This document shows positions 36,401 through 51,400 of a stretch of 64,000 nt of DNA, piece by piece. The position numbers were made by a program, and so were the translations under genes. Positions within the stretch are counted from its first letter, which is position 1; every line of letters begins with the position of its first letter. This DNA comes from Adineta steineri (Eukaryota > Rotifera > Eurotatoria > Adinetida > Adinetidae), in the NCBI GenBank assembly GCA_905250115.1, contig CAJNOI010000004.1, forward strand, positions 1,340,621 through 1,404,620. The letters are read 5' to 3'. A model generated the notes under the pieces. It worked only from the letters and a program-made list of their open reading frames with translations. It made no database searches and was not told the origin of the DNA.

Positions 36401-39400
36401 TTTCTGTATCATCATTTGCTTGATCTAAGACAAAATATTTTACTTCACTACGTAAACCAAAATCACGATGTTGTTTTAAAAAATCCATAATATCCATTGT
36501 TTTAGCTTTTTCTAATGTATTAGCGTATTGACCAAGCCAAGCGAATACTTTCGATGGTGTTATTAATAAATAACAATCACCTTCATTTATTGAATCAAAT
36601 ATTGGATTGACAAGACGTAATGAACAATGACGACGACCTTTAATTAACATTAGCATAATATCTTTATATGGTTCAAAACCAAATGTTGCGAGAGATGAAC
36701 GATCAATTTTACGTAGATTAATTTCAGCAAAATTTTCTGTAGCTGCCAAAGCAGCTAAAGCTTCTTGAGCAAGACCGGCATTTTCAGCAACTAGAATAAT
36801 GTAAAAGAAATAAAGATAAGAGTTAGTTATTAAAAAATATTTAAGTCATTTCCGACTGGATTAAAGATATAAAGAATCAATTTTCAGCATCAAAGAAGTT
36901 AATTACTAAGTACTGATACATTTCCGGACTATCAAGGTTGACCTTTATGTTACCATAGGACAAGGTCGAGAGAAGATTTATTGAAGCAAATCAACAATTG
37001 AAATATATTAATTGCTTAAATATTCGAGTATTAATATAGATAAAAATTCTTCTAACTATTGTTCAATCTTTATAGGTCAATCTGTCTAAAGATAATATCT
37101 TAGATAATAACTATCAGATATATATATATTATGCATCATTATCAGTAAAGTACCTATAGAGAATGTGAATAGTGACACCCTCGGGATAGATCTTATCATC
37201 TGAATAAAGTACAAGATACATAACTTTCTTATAAGTTAAAATGAACGTTTCTTTCTAAGAATGATCGATTTCTTTATTAAATAACTCTCAAGACAGACAT
37301 TGTAATTGGCTTTTTCAAGCACTTTCAACGATCGTACTTGATGTCAATATAATTTAATTATTTCACTACGATCTAATAAAGTACTAAATACAAATACTCA
37401 ACTAGAAAATTGCTTACATACAAGTTTGTGTAAGTTTATGATTAAGAGTGTGAGTTAAGATAGAAGTTATACTAAATCATGTATCAAATATTTACTCTCT
37501 TATTGATAATAAATACGAAGATCAACATATACAAGTAGATTTCGTTAATTATTTTCTTACTTTGAGCTCGTTTTAATCGACGAAGTTCTTGTTCAGAAAT
37601 ATTTGTATGTACTTCTGTATATTCATCAGCAGTTGATATTGTTGCTTGAATTTGACGAAGTGGATTTTTTGCACCTTGCTGTTGACGACGAGGTGGACGA
37701 ACACGAGCTGGTTGTGATTGTAATCTAAAATAATTAATAATAAAAACAAGACTATACATATAATCTACAATCCTTTTAGTTTATCTAACCTGACAGCATT
37801 TTCAGCAATTCGATTTAGATCATCCGTATTTAATTGAATAGATGATTCATTATTTAAGTTCTTATTTGAATCAGCAAAAAAATCATCAAAATGATCATCT
37901 GGTTTTAATACAGATACTGTATCTGATTTTAATACTGTAACAACATTATTATTATTTGATTTTGTTGACGCTACACAGAGAAAAAAAAGAAAGAATTTAT
38001 TTTAATAAATAAAATTAATAGAAATAATTTAATTTTACTTGTTCCATTACTTTTGTTATTGGATGAAGATGTTTGCTTTGCGTCCTTGTTCTTAACGATC
38101 GATTCTAAATATAAGAATAAAAAAGGTTAAGTTAAGTATTTATATGTATCATTTGTTTTCAAGGAGACGAAAAAAACTGAAGAAAAAAATCTACAATAGA
38201 ATAACTAATGTACTTGTCTTCTCGTCGTGCTGTTCAATAGCAACGTCCTTGTCGACACATTGTCCCATAATACTTAGACTGTTCTTTTTTGCCTAGGAAT
38301 CCTTGTTATTTTGTTATATGATAATAATAATAACGATGATGATGATGATGATAATGATGATGATTTTGATGATAATAAATGATAATAAAAAACACTAATG
38401 TATGTGTTTTGTCACATCTTTAAAAAAAGTGTAATCCACCTTTGATTTTTGTCAACAAATGATGACTTAGAAATGTATATATTCAAATACTATCAATGGT
38501 AAATATATGTCATCTTGTTCTTTTTATCCATAGATAGTTTATTAACAAGAATGGTATGTACATTCATGGTTAAAAACGAGAATGTTGTGAGTGGGAAAAT
38601 GTGGGCTGTATCTAAGGATGTATGTGTATATGCTTAAAAGAGACGAGAAAATTGAAGAAGAAGAAGAAGAAGAAGAGGAGTATGCTTGTTGTCGATGAAT
38701 CGAGCAAAAATGAGGATGAGAGTGATGATGATGAGCAGTCGAACGCGTATGTTTGTATAGAAGAAGAAGAAGATGATGAAGGAAAGAGAAAAGAGAGAGT
38801 GAAAAAGAGAATGAGTTCTTTCTCTCTTTTTTTTTGTATGTTATTGTTTATGATGTATAAGTTTGTTATGCAAGAGACCAATGCATTCTACACTCTCATG
38901 AGATATAGAAGAGACGTTCAGTGATAGAAAAACAAAAGTTAACATACTATCTATATCTTGTAGCGGTAGGAGAAGAGTAACTAGAAACGATGATGGTTAG
39001 TTATTTTTCCTACTGACGTAACATTTCATTTAAAGTTAGGAAGCATATACCAATCGATCAATGCGTCAATGCACAAGCATGCGCTTCAATTTAACTCAAT
39101 AAACGATGTATATATATACAGTTAGATAAGTACATGAGTGTGAAAAACAATAAATGAATTAGTGTGGATGAACGAGTAACTTTTACGTGAATATATTAGA
39201 CGACAACGGACATAGATGGTACTATTACACTCTTGATGATGACATAACATTTCAAGAATGGTGGCTTAAGTCACACACAGAATGAGGGAGGGAGAGAGAG
39301 AGACAGAGAGCAAAAAAGAAAGAAAAAGAGGTCAACACATACTTCTTTCTTTTCTTATTAATAAAAACCTATATATTATAATGACATAGAAAGTAAATGG

Positions 39401-42400
39401 ATAGAGGATGATGTTAATCAATCAATTTTTATTTCCTACTAACCAGTTTTCAGACGAACAACATCTACTGTTTTAGCACGTTGTTGTTGATCAGTATTCG
39501 CTTTTTTTGCACTATATTTTAATGTTGGAGTTTTACGTGTACTTGTTGGTAATGGTTTTTGTTCTTCTGTGGGTGTTGGAATTTTTCCTTGAAAAAAAGA
39601 AAAAATATTTTATTTTGTTTATTTTGAAGATAAACAACATACCTGCTTGTCGAAGTTTTCCTTCAACAGTAAATTCATTTGCGTCATTAGTTGATTTAAT
39701 ACGTTTTTTCCATTCATTTTCACCATATGTTTTTAATTGTTCGAGTCTTAAAACAAAAACAATATTATTTTACATTATAAAGTGCAAATATCTATTGAAT
39801 TACATACCTTTTGCTCACCGGTATCATATTTTCTGCTTCCTCTTGACTCAACATAGTTGTATCGTCTAAAATAGAAACAAGAATAACTTCATATTTTTAC
39901 TCAAGTTATAAAAAGAACGCAAAGTATATAAGAAAGCGATGATAGATAGATAGATAGATAAATAGATATATAAACGAACAAGTGTTGACAATTGTCAAGA
40001 TAACACTAAAGTCTATACGAACACATACCGATATTATGCATAGATGGATGTTTAACATGCTCTTGATTAAAACGATTTTCTTGTAAAATAGATGTTTGAA
40101 GTATTGCTTTTGTTGGCAAAAATTTTTCTTCGGATGAAGAATTTAATGATAACGATAAACTATCATGCATTAAGGGTTTGTCATTTACTATATAGATATA
40201 TAACATTAAAAAAATACATGCATTATTATTGTAAATATATTCGATAAATACCAGTAGGTACTGTTTCTAATTCTTTCGAACTTGATGTTGGAGATGTACC
40301 AGTAGGTGCTGTTTCTAATTCCTTCGAACTTGATGTTGGAGATGTACCAGTAGGTGCTGTTTCTAATTGTTTTGAACTTGATGTTGGAGATGTATCAGTA
40401 GAAAAATGCTCAGCTGCTAGTACTTCTTCAGCTGTTATTGGCTAGAACATAAATTGAATTTCTTTTATTAAATGTGAATAGACACACATTTTCTTTTTCT
40501 CTTTCTTTCTTTGAATCATATCTCTTTTCTCCCACACATCCATTGTGTTCTAACATATTAGTCATAGGAATCAATATGTTAAATATGAATCAGAAGTACC
40601 TGTGTAAGACGATTACGACTAGCTTTTAATGTCAATGATGCTGTTGAATTAGGATTTTTCTTTTTATTAAATAAAATCATTTTTTCTTTAAATGTTAATT
40701 TTGATGTATCATCATCAAAGACAGCAGTTGAATTATCTATTGTTGAACTTGCATCAATTTCTGTTGGAATTATATTTTCTATTTTAGATTGTTGTTGTTG
40801 TTGTTGTTCTTCTGTATCATGTTTTTTGTCTATTGATAAAGATTTTCTTTCGTTTAATAACGATGGTGACCTATAATAAAAAAAAACGATAAATCATTAT
40901 GATATTAAAATGATAAATTGAATTACCTTTCTTGTTTAAATGATTTCGATCGTATAAAACTACGAGCAAATGGTGAATCTTTTGAAAATGTTTCAAACAC
41001 ATTTCGTCTAGCGGCGACATTCATTTTGTCATCAATTTCATTGTTTCTAAATTAAAACAAAAAACATACAATTTTAATTATGATATATTAGAAGAAAGAC
41101 AACAATATCCATTGGATAGTTCGTTTCGTTAGGAAAATTTTCAACACTGATGACAAGCGACACCTGAATATTATCTCGTTACTTACTCATTAGAACCTTG
41201 TTCTTCGGAAATCCTATCATTTGATTTAAATCTTCTTAAACCTAAAGGTGGTGATCGTTGATCATATTCCATTGATAAATCAACAGATTTCGTTTTATTA
41301 AAACGTTTTATTTGTCTAGGACTTAGACCAGAATATGATGTTTGATCATTTGATAATGAATTATCATTGTTTGATGTTGTTGATGGTCGAAAATAGTCAG
41401 ATTGTTGTTCATCGAATGTACTAGCTTTTTGAATTGAACGTTTATAATCTTCAACTTTATATCGACTATTACGTTTTCGAATGATTTCTGAAAGACCGCG
41501 TTGTTTTTCAATTGGAAGGTATATTGAACGATTTACTGATGATGTTGTTGAATCATTATTATCCTCAGAATTATGTTGCATTTGTTCAACGGATGATTTT
41601 AATGGACGCCTAAGTATTGGTGTTATTGTTTCTTTGGGCATATCAAACGAACGAAGACCTTCAAATGAATTAACAACAGTTGTATTACTTGATGGTTTTT
41701 CTTTTTCTACTGGAATTATAACTAAGAAAAACAAAATATTTTTATTATTGAAATTTTTAAAAGAATAAACAATCAATATACCATCTGTAGGCTCAGTAAT
41801 AAATAATTCTTGATCTTGCACAGATTGTTTTGCATATTTTTCTTCATATGGATGATTCCAATCAGTGTAAGTTTGTGTTGGCATATCTATAGACAATAAA
41901 AGAAAAAAAAACGAGAAATGTCTAGAAATGATTTTTTTTATTGTTGTTAATAGTAGAATAAAGGAAAAGAAAAAAACTGGCATGTCTGTCTGTGTGTATG
42001 TATGTCGAGTACTAATTTATGTCCGGCATATGCATGTTTTATGATTGTATGTTGTCGATAAAAGTGTGTGACAAGAGAAAGAGATGAAAAATTGAGGGTG
42101 ACCATTTGCAGACGCACTCAAAGTAGTTAAATTGGTTGATGCTCTTGTAAATGAATTCATATGAAAAGAGGTCGATAATGACATACATGACATGACGGCT
42201 CTATTTCTTTTCTGTTTTCATACATGACAATTCTAGTGGCAAAAAATGCAAATAGTCTTACTTTTATCATCAATAGTTTGATCTTTATTTGCGGTTAACT
42301 CATTGATAGCATCATGAAATACATCATCGATAGGTGGTGATGCATACATTTCATTAGATTTTGGATAGATTAAATCATGTCGTTTGGTTGTAGGTGTATT

Positions 42401-45400
42401 GGATGTTCGTGCATAAAATTGTGGTTCAGTAAAAGATAATTTTGATTGTTGTTCGTGTTGCATTATTTTTCGTCTTTCTTTTTTACCATTTGGTGTTTTT
42501 GTCGATGACAGCTGCGTAAGAAAACTTGATTCAACCAATCTATGCGCTTGGTCGGCTGTAATCTCATCCCTACGAATGAAATTTGTAATTCCTGTACTTG
42601 TACTACTATTACCAATATTGTGGATAGATGTTGCTTGTGTATTAGTAGAGCGATTTTTTTCTCGTGATGAAAAATCTAGATGAAGAAAATATACGTATGC
42701 TGATGATAAAACAACAGTTGATGTCGCAATACTAACGACAAAATATGAAGAAGAATGGAAAAGAACAAGAAAGTGATGACAAATCTTCTCGACTGTACTA
42801 CGTAGATAGAATAAGGCCTAAGGCTAATGGAACAACGTATAACGCAAATATGTTTGTGCGAATAAGCAGAATGAGAAACTAGTATAACCGTCAGAGAAAT
42901 AACATTGACGAAAACATCAAGAGAAAAAAAGTCGAGTAGCACTTATTACTATGCATATTATCATTTGTGACATTAACTAATCGAAAAAAGTATACTATCG
43001 AAGTTATTCGTTTTTTTTATATATATGTACCAACAAAGATATATATATATCTATGTGTATGTATGTATAAATATATACGTATACTATAACAAATATTGAT
43101 GTTTTATTTTCGTTATCTATACTCCAGAATACTTTCTTGTTTTTTTTTCTTTCCAAGGCTCTTCCTCGTCTCTCGTAGCAGATTATTATGGTTAGCATTT
43201 TTTAGTAACGGACTTGTTATCAACGATGTCTAAAGGCGGAAAAATAAGAAGAAAAAAAAAACTGTACCACCCATTTATGCTTTATTTATTCTACAAATTC
43301 GTATTTCTATTAATTAGCGACAGTTGAGAATTTATCAAGAAAACAAGTGATTTAATTACATAAGAAAATATATTTGTTAGAAAATAACTCAATCTGTACT
43401 ATTTTTAATTAAACTTCTATCTACTTGTAAAAAACTAATGTTACATACGTCTATGATCATTAAGATCTAAATCGTTTGAATAACAAAATAAGTAGTTTTG
43501 TTTTTCTCCTTATATTAATATGATAAATTTGTATTAGATATATTAATCAAACTCTAAACTTCCAAAGATCTTTTTTTCTATCCTTTCAGCTAATGATCTT
43601 TATATTTATGACATATATTTGTAACAAAATGTATGAAAATATATATAGAAATTTACATACTCAATGTAAGAATAAATATCAACTGAATGACAAACTAGAA
43701 TATATATATAAAAAGACAGATTTATTGTTGAGATAACACTCAGAGATGAATGCCCTTTTTAACAAGATGTTTGTGTAGGTGGTCTCGACTATACAACATT
43801 ACATGAATCTATTTACCTACTGTTAATTTCAATAGAAATAATAGACAAGATACATACCGAGTAATGTTCTTTCTGATTTAATGGCATTTTTTGTACTCGT
43901 ACAAAGCCTAAATAGAAAAAAAAGAAGAATAATAAAAATTGTCATCAATATTTATTGTATAAATTTAATAAAAATTTCGAGTAAATGATACTATACAACT
44001 GTTACTAGTATTGTAAATTTCATATGTAATATAATAGAAAAATGTATAATACAAGAATGTTAAAAGATATGATAAATTTAATTATGAATCATATATTTTT
44101 GTTATATACATACCATGCTCCCATAATGAATCGATTGTAATTTTCTTTATACTTTAAAATCAAATAAAGTATTGCTATTGTATAACTTCTAATAATTTTT
44201 TAGTATGGTTTGTCTGTTATATTTAATCACAATGCATAGAGAAGAGTAATATACATATACGTATGTGTGTGAATATATTGTTTGACTGAACATAGGCAGT
44301 TAACAATAGGAAAAAACAATTATCTTGACTTAATTCGGATGCCATTGATGCTAGGCAATATATGTACATAAAAAAAACAAGTCAAGACAAAGAGAGAACG
44401 TAATATTATCATAAGAGTGAGAATATGAACATTGTACGCAAGCAATGCTCACATATTTTTTTTCCCTTGATTATATAAGCCTCATCGTATATGTCAATGA
44501 TTGGTGAGAGATGAAGAAATGAGAAATAACAACATATATACATATATTACTACATACACAATATAGTTTTTTTGATAAATGCAATACATTAATATTCTAT
44601 CGTGACGATGACGATAGGAGATGAGGAGAGAGTCGAACACGAACGTCATCCATATACAACCATATCTTTTATCTTCTCTCGTATTCTCGTTTTTTTTGTC
44701 TACTGATTACCGATATCTCTTTGTCTATTAATTCCTATTTTGAAATATTTCGTACATGCATCTGTTCTCAAAATGATTTACTGAACTTTCTTTCATCATT
44801 TTATTATTATACATAAAAGATTAAATGTAAATCTTAAAAAATTACTGATGATATGATAAATTAATAAAATTTAATAGTAATCTAACATTACTCCTTATTT
44901 CTCTATTAATATAGAGACATAAATATTTTATAAATAAACAATAAACTCTCAATTAACCTTTTCAAAGATAGTTGATAGAAGAAAAAAGACTATCTGACAT
45001 TCTTCACATCCTTGTACGTTCACAAGGACAAAGATCTTTCTCAAATAAACAAAAAAATCTCATCTATTAATATAGAGGTAATATACAAGGTTGTTAGTCT
45101 ATTTCATCGATATTTATATCATGATATGTGTATAACTGGGAAAGTAATTAGTAAAATCGAATACACCATATTCAGTCAAGGCTCTTTACTATATTAAGCT
45201 GAGCAAATATGTATATTATTGATTAAAAATGAAAGGATATACACATGACATCAGCAATCAATCATATTACTATTCTCCTCTTAATATAGACGTCAACAAT
45301 ACAAGTAATAAATTCTCACTATTCTTTTGTTACTTTTCATTGATAGATATAAAAATATTTACGAATAATTAATAAGCAAAAAAACTAAAGAATATTTCAT

Positions 45401-48400
45401 ATTTGCAAAGGTCATTCGTTCATTCGTTTGTTATTGATTGTTTCGTCATCATCATCATATTAGACCAACAACACATAAAAATAAGAAAACAGCAAAAGAA
45501 AAAGTGAATGATGAACAGCATATTTTTGTTTCTCATTTATCTTATCTAAGAGAAGTTTTTGATAAAATTAAAAATTAGTCATTTATATATGTATAGCAAA
45601 TAGAAAAAGAAAAATCAGCATTCTGAAAGACTACACAATAACAATAGAAAAAATTTCAATAGAAAAAAAGAAAAACGAAAATGTCTAATTGGTATTATTT
45701 CGTTTTCATCTTGCCATTATGTAGAATAGACTTATAGATACTAATCAAATTGATATGACAATAGCAAACAAAACAACAACAAAAAAAGAAGATATTTTAT
45801 AATGTTTGATGTAAAGATGTAATGTATTGTTATACAAATTCATTCATCGTCCAATTATCCTATAACGAAGAGAGAAGACAACTTGATTTGGTACCATAAT
45901 TAATTTTTGAACAACGATCTAGTTGACAGCAAGGTTATGTATACATAACATGGTCAAAATTCATATCAATCAAACAACAATCGAACACATCAAGATATGC
46001 ATGGTTATCATACTCCTCAAGCAATGCATCCGCAATAGAACGAAAGGATAAAACAAAAGTCAATCAAAGATATTACCGTATAATTATATTACTAACATGC
46101 ATAACAAGCAACAATATTTGACTAAATTTAATAATACATTCATTTAGAGAAATAGGAGAAACACAAAAACAAATATTAATGCGCATTACAAGCATGAAGA
46201 ACACAGCAGATATCAAGCAATAAAAAAATAAAATAGACAATCAATGGGTCTAATTTGATGATGATAAAATATATATATATATTATTAAAAAGGTTAATTA
46301 ATTGCTGTCAACTAGATATGTTTATCTTGTCTATTAATAAAAAAAGTAATCAAAATTATATCTTACTTTCGAGGTTTTGGTATACCACAAACTGAATCAT
46401 CACTATCATAATCAATATTTGTTGGTTTTGATACTGCTCGTCGAGTATTATTAGTTTTTCCATTTAAATTCAATTTTCGATTATTAAATGTCATAGAATC
46501 TAATGATTTATAACGAAGTAAAGCATCTCGATTAGTGCGTTCAATATGTGCGATTGATGATGATGTGGTAGATGATGATGATAAGTTTTCATCTTCTCCG
46601 CCTATTCCGATAAGATCACGACTGATTGATCGTTGTTGTCGATGATGTTTATTTGCTTCATTAGTATTTGTTGCTGGAAAGAAATAATTATTATTAATTT
46701 GATTTTTTGTTGATGATGATATAGACGATGGTTCTTGATATAAATCAGCGCTTTTCGAACGTTTCATTTGTTTACGTCTTTGAAAACGACGACGAGGTTG
46801 TTGTTGTTGTCCACCATTAGATCTTTCATCTTGTTGTTGTTGTTGTTCGACAACTGTTGAATGCAACGATCCTTGAGATTGTGGACGACTATTATTTAAT
46901 GATGTCGTATTAACTGCTGATGTTGATGAAGCAAAGTCTCTTGGTCGATAATGATATGAAGTTGGTGGAGGATAATTATTAAATTGCTCATATTTATTAT
47001 TATTATTGACTATTGTACTATTTCCATTTTGATATGGTAAAGAAGATGTTTGCTACACACAAAAAAAAAGAGAAGAATAAAGATTTTTCTATTTATAATA
47101 ATTTACCTTAGTAGAATAAAGATCTGATTTTGTTGGTGATCGAAATCTCTGTGTAGGATCGTTTAATGATGGAACTATATTAGTAGAACGTGCATTATGT
47201 AATAAAGTAGTATTATTATTGTTTGGTAATCGTTGCGATGAACCATGCGAAAGTGTTTCGGACAATGACATTGAAGTTGATTGATTTGGTATATAAGACG
47301 ATGAATTTGGTTGAGGTTGAGATATATGTGAAGAAGATAATGGTGCAGGCGTTGAAAAAGTAGGATTAGGTGTAAGAAAGTCTGAATAACGAACATTTTG
47401 ATGATGAATTGTACCACCAAGAGAACCAGCTGATGAAGATGCTGATGTATTGCTTGAAGTATTTCCTACACTATTGAGAACAATACGTGTTTTTGATGGT
47501 ATTGTAGTTGGTGTTGTTGGTGTTCCTATTAATTGTGATGACGATAATGGATATAATGGCCGAACCGTATTTGTATTTATTGAATATGGTTCAACTTTTG
47601 CTATATTTTTTGGACGTGCTGCTGTTGTTGATGCCATTTGATCATGATCATTCATACGACGAAAACGATAAGCATCATATGAAAGTTCAGATGATGGCAT
47701 TATATTGCTATTATCTGGGCGATTGAGCGGTTCAGTACTAAAATATGTAGTTATAGAAATAAACAAATGCTACTCAATCATATCCTTATATATATATGTA
47801 GATAGAAAACAAGAGAATTCGAATTATATAATAGAACTAATTATTTAGACTATTATTGTGAGATATATAATCAAAGACAGAAATAGCAACTGACGTGTCT
47901 TAGAGCATGAGTAATGTCAAATATAAAAAAATAAATCTCTCAATCTAACAACATCGTATAGAAAGAAAGAGAATGTTTAGATTTGATTATATTCGTACGC
48001 GTTAATACATATGAAGAGAATGAGAATATCTGTTTCTATTTATTTTTGATTTGTGCCCTTTTCATTCTCTATCGTCTATTGACTAGAAAGAAGAAAGAGA
48101 TAAAGAATCATGATATTGTTCATGTATAGAACAAAATCCTTTTTGAAAAAAAACAGGAGAAATGCACTTCATCGATTATCTTTTTCTTTCGTTCTATATA
48201 ATAAATCTTTGCGGTCAGTAATGATAACTCCTGAATAGTTCTTTTTTTTTTCTTCTTTCTTTCGATTTATCGTTGTATTGCTAGTACAGATGATTAAAAG
48301 CCGATTTGAATATGTACCAAGTCATTATTAATCGTAAAGGTATTCGCTGATGCTTTTTTCATTCAAACGAATGAAAGACAGATGGTCATTCTATGTTAAG

Positions 48401-51400
48401 TATTTATGTATATATATATATTGTGAATACAAAGCATGGCACGTACATATACATATATATATATAGGCTCATGAAATATGAGAAAATGTGTTAACAATAC
48501 ATGAATGAAGACTATTGATACAGATTTATAGGTATATTGTGTCGATTGTAATATATAAAATGGTATGTTGACCTTGTTGAATTTTTTATATTTTTCTAGT
48601 AGCTAATAGCTAGTATATATGAATAATGTTTAGTGATTAATAGTTGTATATGTATGCTCGAGTTCAAGAGACATAAGACAAACTTTATTAAATACTTCAT
48701 TTTCTTTTCTTTTTTTTCCAAGTAATGCAATTAGATGAATACCTATTTCGGTTCTTATTCAAAGAAAAAACGAAATTGACGCACTCAACCCTCCTATTCA
48801 TGCCTAAAGGAATATTACATATGGATAGACTAATAGCTGTACGTTTACTATCAACACCATATTGGATCTTTTTTCTTCTTCTACGTCTTTGTCATTTGCA
48901 ATTTCTTGCATGTTTACTATGTAAGATGAGATAGATTTTGCATGGTCATTGGTATCATGTGTAACTTAATCAGCAATAAGGGTGGTGTGTTGAAAAACAT
49001 GAACTTTGATGACAAATGATGACTGACGTATATATAAATATAAGAAACTATAGTTAGAAATCGCCCAGTGTGGAGTAGGCGAGAGACTAATGATAGGCAA
49101 AATATCTGCGTATGTCTTTATTTTTATAAAAATAAAAAGTCATTAGAATATTCGATCTACCTGTCAATCAATAATAGATTTACGTTCTCGTTTTATTGTA
49201 TTTCTTGATCGGAAAGAAAAGAATTTTTTTTACATACCTATCGATAGTTTTGTGACTTTGAAGTATAGGTCGTTTAAGTAATGGTGAAGATACTGTTAAA
49301 TTTTCCTGAATATGTACTGTTGGTTTAGTTAAATTACCATTTGGTATTGATTGTTTTTGTGAGTCAATAGAATTTGGATGAGAAAAATTTTGTATAAGTG
49401 AAGATGTTGATGAATATATATCCGATTTGTTTATATTTGCACCATTTGTATTGAAATGTCGATCAAGATTTGAATCAATTGAATCGATTCGATGTTGTTT
49501 ATTTAATGGAAATTTTGGTAGATCAAGTGATGATTTTGGTGTAAATAATTGTTTTAATTTATTAACACACGAACCAGTTGTAATTGGTAGAGATTTTTCA
49601 TCAAAATCATCAATTTCATCAGTTTGTTCATTATTTTCAATTCCACCGGCACTTTTACTTCGGCTAAGTAATGGTCGATATGATTCATTTTCTTGTTGTT
49701 GTTGTTGTTGTTGACTAATTAGTGTTCGTGGTGATGATGGTCGAACAGGAAATGTTGATGGTGATAATGGTGTCGTAGGAGAAGGAAAATCATGTAGTAA
49801 ACGTGAACCTTTTGCGGATTTACTTATTGCAGCACAAATTCGTTTTGTACCAGTTGTAATTAACGGTTGATAAGGACCGGTATTTTCATTTGTTATATGT
49901 CCTAATGGAGGAACATGTGGTTCAATTTCAATTCTTAATGGTTCAGTTTTTTTAGGTTGAATATTAAATTCAGTATGTACTGTTGGTAAAGTATATTTTA
50001 GAATTGCTTGACTTGAATTAGATAGATTTGGTGATGTTTGTGGTTCATGTTCATGAAATGCTCGTTGACGTTGAAGTCGCGGCATCGATGATTGTCTAAC
50101 CGGTTCATTATTTTCATATGTTGTAGATAATGTTCGTTGTGGTAGAAATGAACGTAAAGATGAAGAAGCATTGGACGGTAATGATGATAATGAATTAGGA
50201 TTAACTGTATGCCATATACCGCGAGTATTTTCAAGCGAACGACCTACTTTAATACCAGCAGTATTTGGATCATAACGACGAATTAAACGAAGTACATTAG
50301 AATCCGTCATTAGTTCTGTATTATGTTTGTTAACATCTCCACCAAATGAAGATGAAGAAGATGTTCTTATTAAATCATCATCATCATTCTAAAATGCAGA
50401 AATATATATATAGTTATATATAAGTAAATTATAACCCTGAACTAGTTATTAGAATACGTATAATGTATGTCGCGTGGTATTCGCCTTATACATAAGAAGC
50501 AGATGGAATAGAGAAGAAGAGAGTCGAAAGAATTTTGTGCTCGTCCATCTGTCTTCTCTTTTTCATACGACAAATAACTATGTGTCGATAAGGGACTGAA
50601 AGAAGGAGCGACAAAGAAAATGTAAAAGAGAAAGAGACATAGAAGAGAAGAGAGAAAAAACGAAGAAAGCAAGAACTTTAGGCATCTTACACATAGACAT
50701 ACTGCTTATACTAATGATTAGACACAGACACATCCATGAGTGTATGGTATCAATAGCTAGTGGAAAGAAAAGCAAAAGCAAACTACTATCATTATTATCC
50801 ATTATCATTTTTTTTTCCTACGACCTATCAGATGTCTAGTTGTTAAAGAAATGAGCACCGTATGTATGTCCCTGAACTGTCTTAGCTTTTGTCCCTATTA
50901 TTTACTCAACAGTGCCTTATAGTATAAAAATATTCAAGTAGAGCAAAAAAAAAGTTCAAAAAAAAAAGAAAGGAAGAGAAAGTTATTTGATTTACCGATT
51001 GAGGTGGTAATGTATGCATATGATTTGAAGAATTTGTATGTATTAATGAATTTAAGTATTGTGGTTGTTTTTGAATATAACGATAACCTCGTTGATTTGC
51101 ATGTGTTATATTAATTGTAGTAATTGCAGGAGCTGGAATAGTAGTTTTAATATTATTATTTTGCTTTGTTTTTGTCACTTGGATTGGTACAGAAATCGTC
51201 GGTCTATTATTTGATGTTGCTGAAGCTGTAGAGGAAGAACAAGACGATGAATAAGATAACGATGATGGTATCACAGTACTAACGACCATTGCCGTATTAT
51301 TACTAGTAATATTGACAGGAATCGAGCGAGGCAATGGTTTCTAGAATAATGTTGCGTACGTGAATAAGAAAACGTGCACATACCATTGGCATTTTATATT

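Noticed and set aside
38622-38924. Open frame with poly-Lys/Glu
   Set aside because: Created by a GAA microsatellite inside a supervillin intron; low complexity and no homology.
40251-40395. Regular 48-bp repeats considered as a CRISPR-like array
   Set aside because: Units are directly adjacent without spacers and are translated in a supervillin exon.
49427-49714. Plus-strand frame ending in poly-Cys
   Set aside because: Antisense of a CAA (poly-Gln) run in a supervillin exon.
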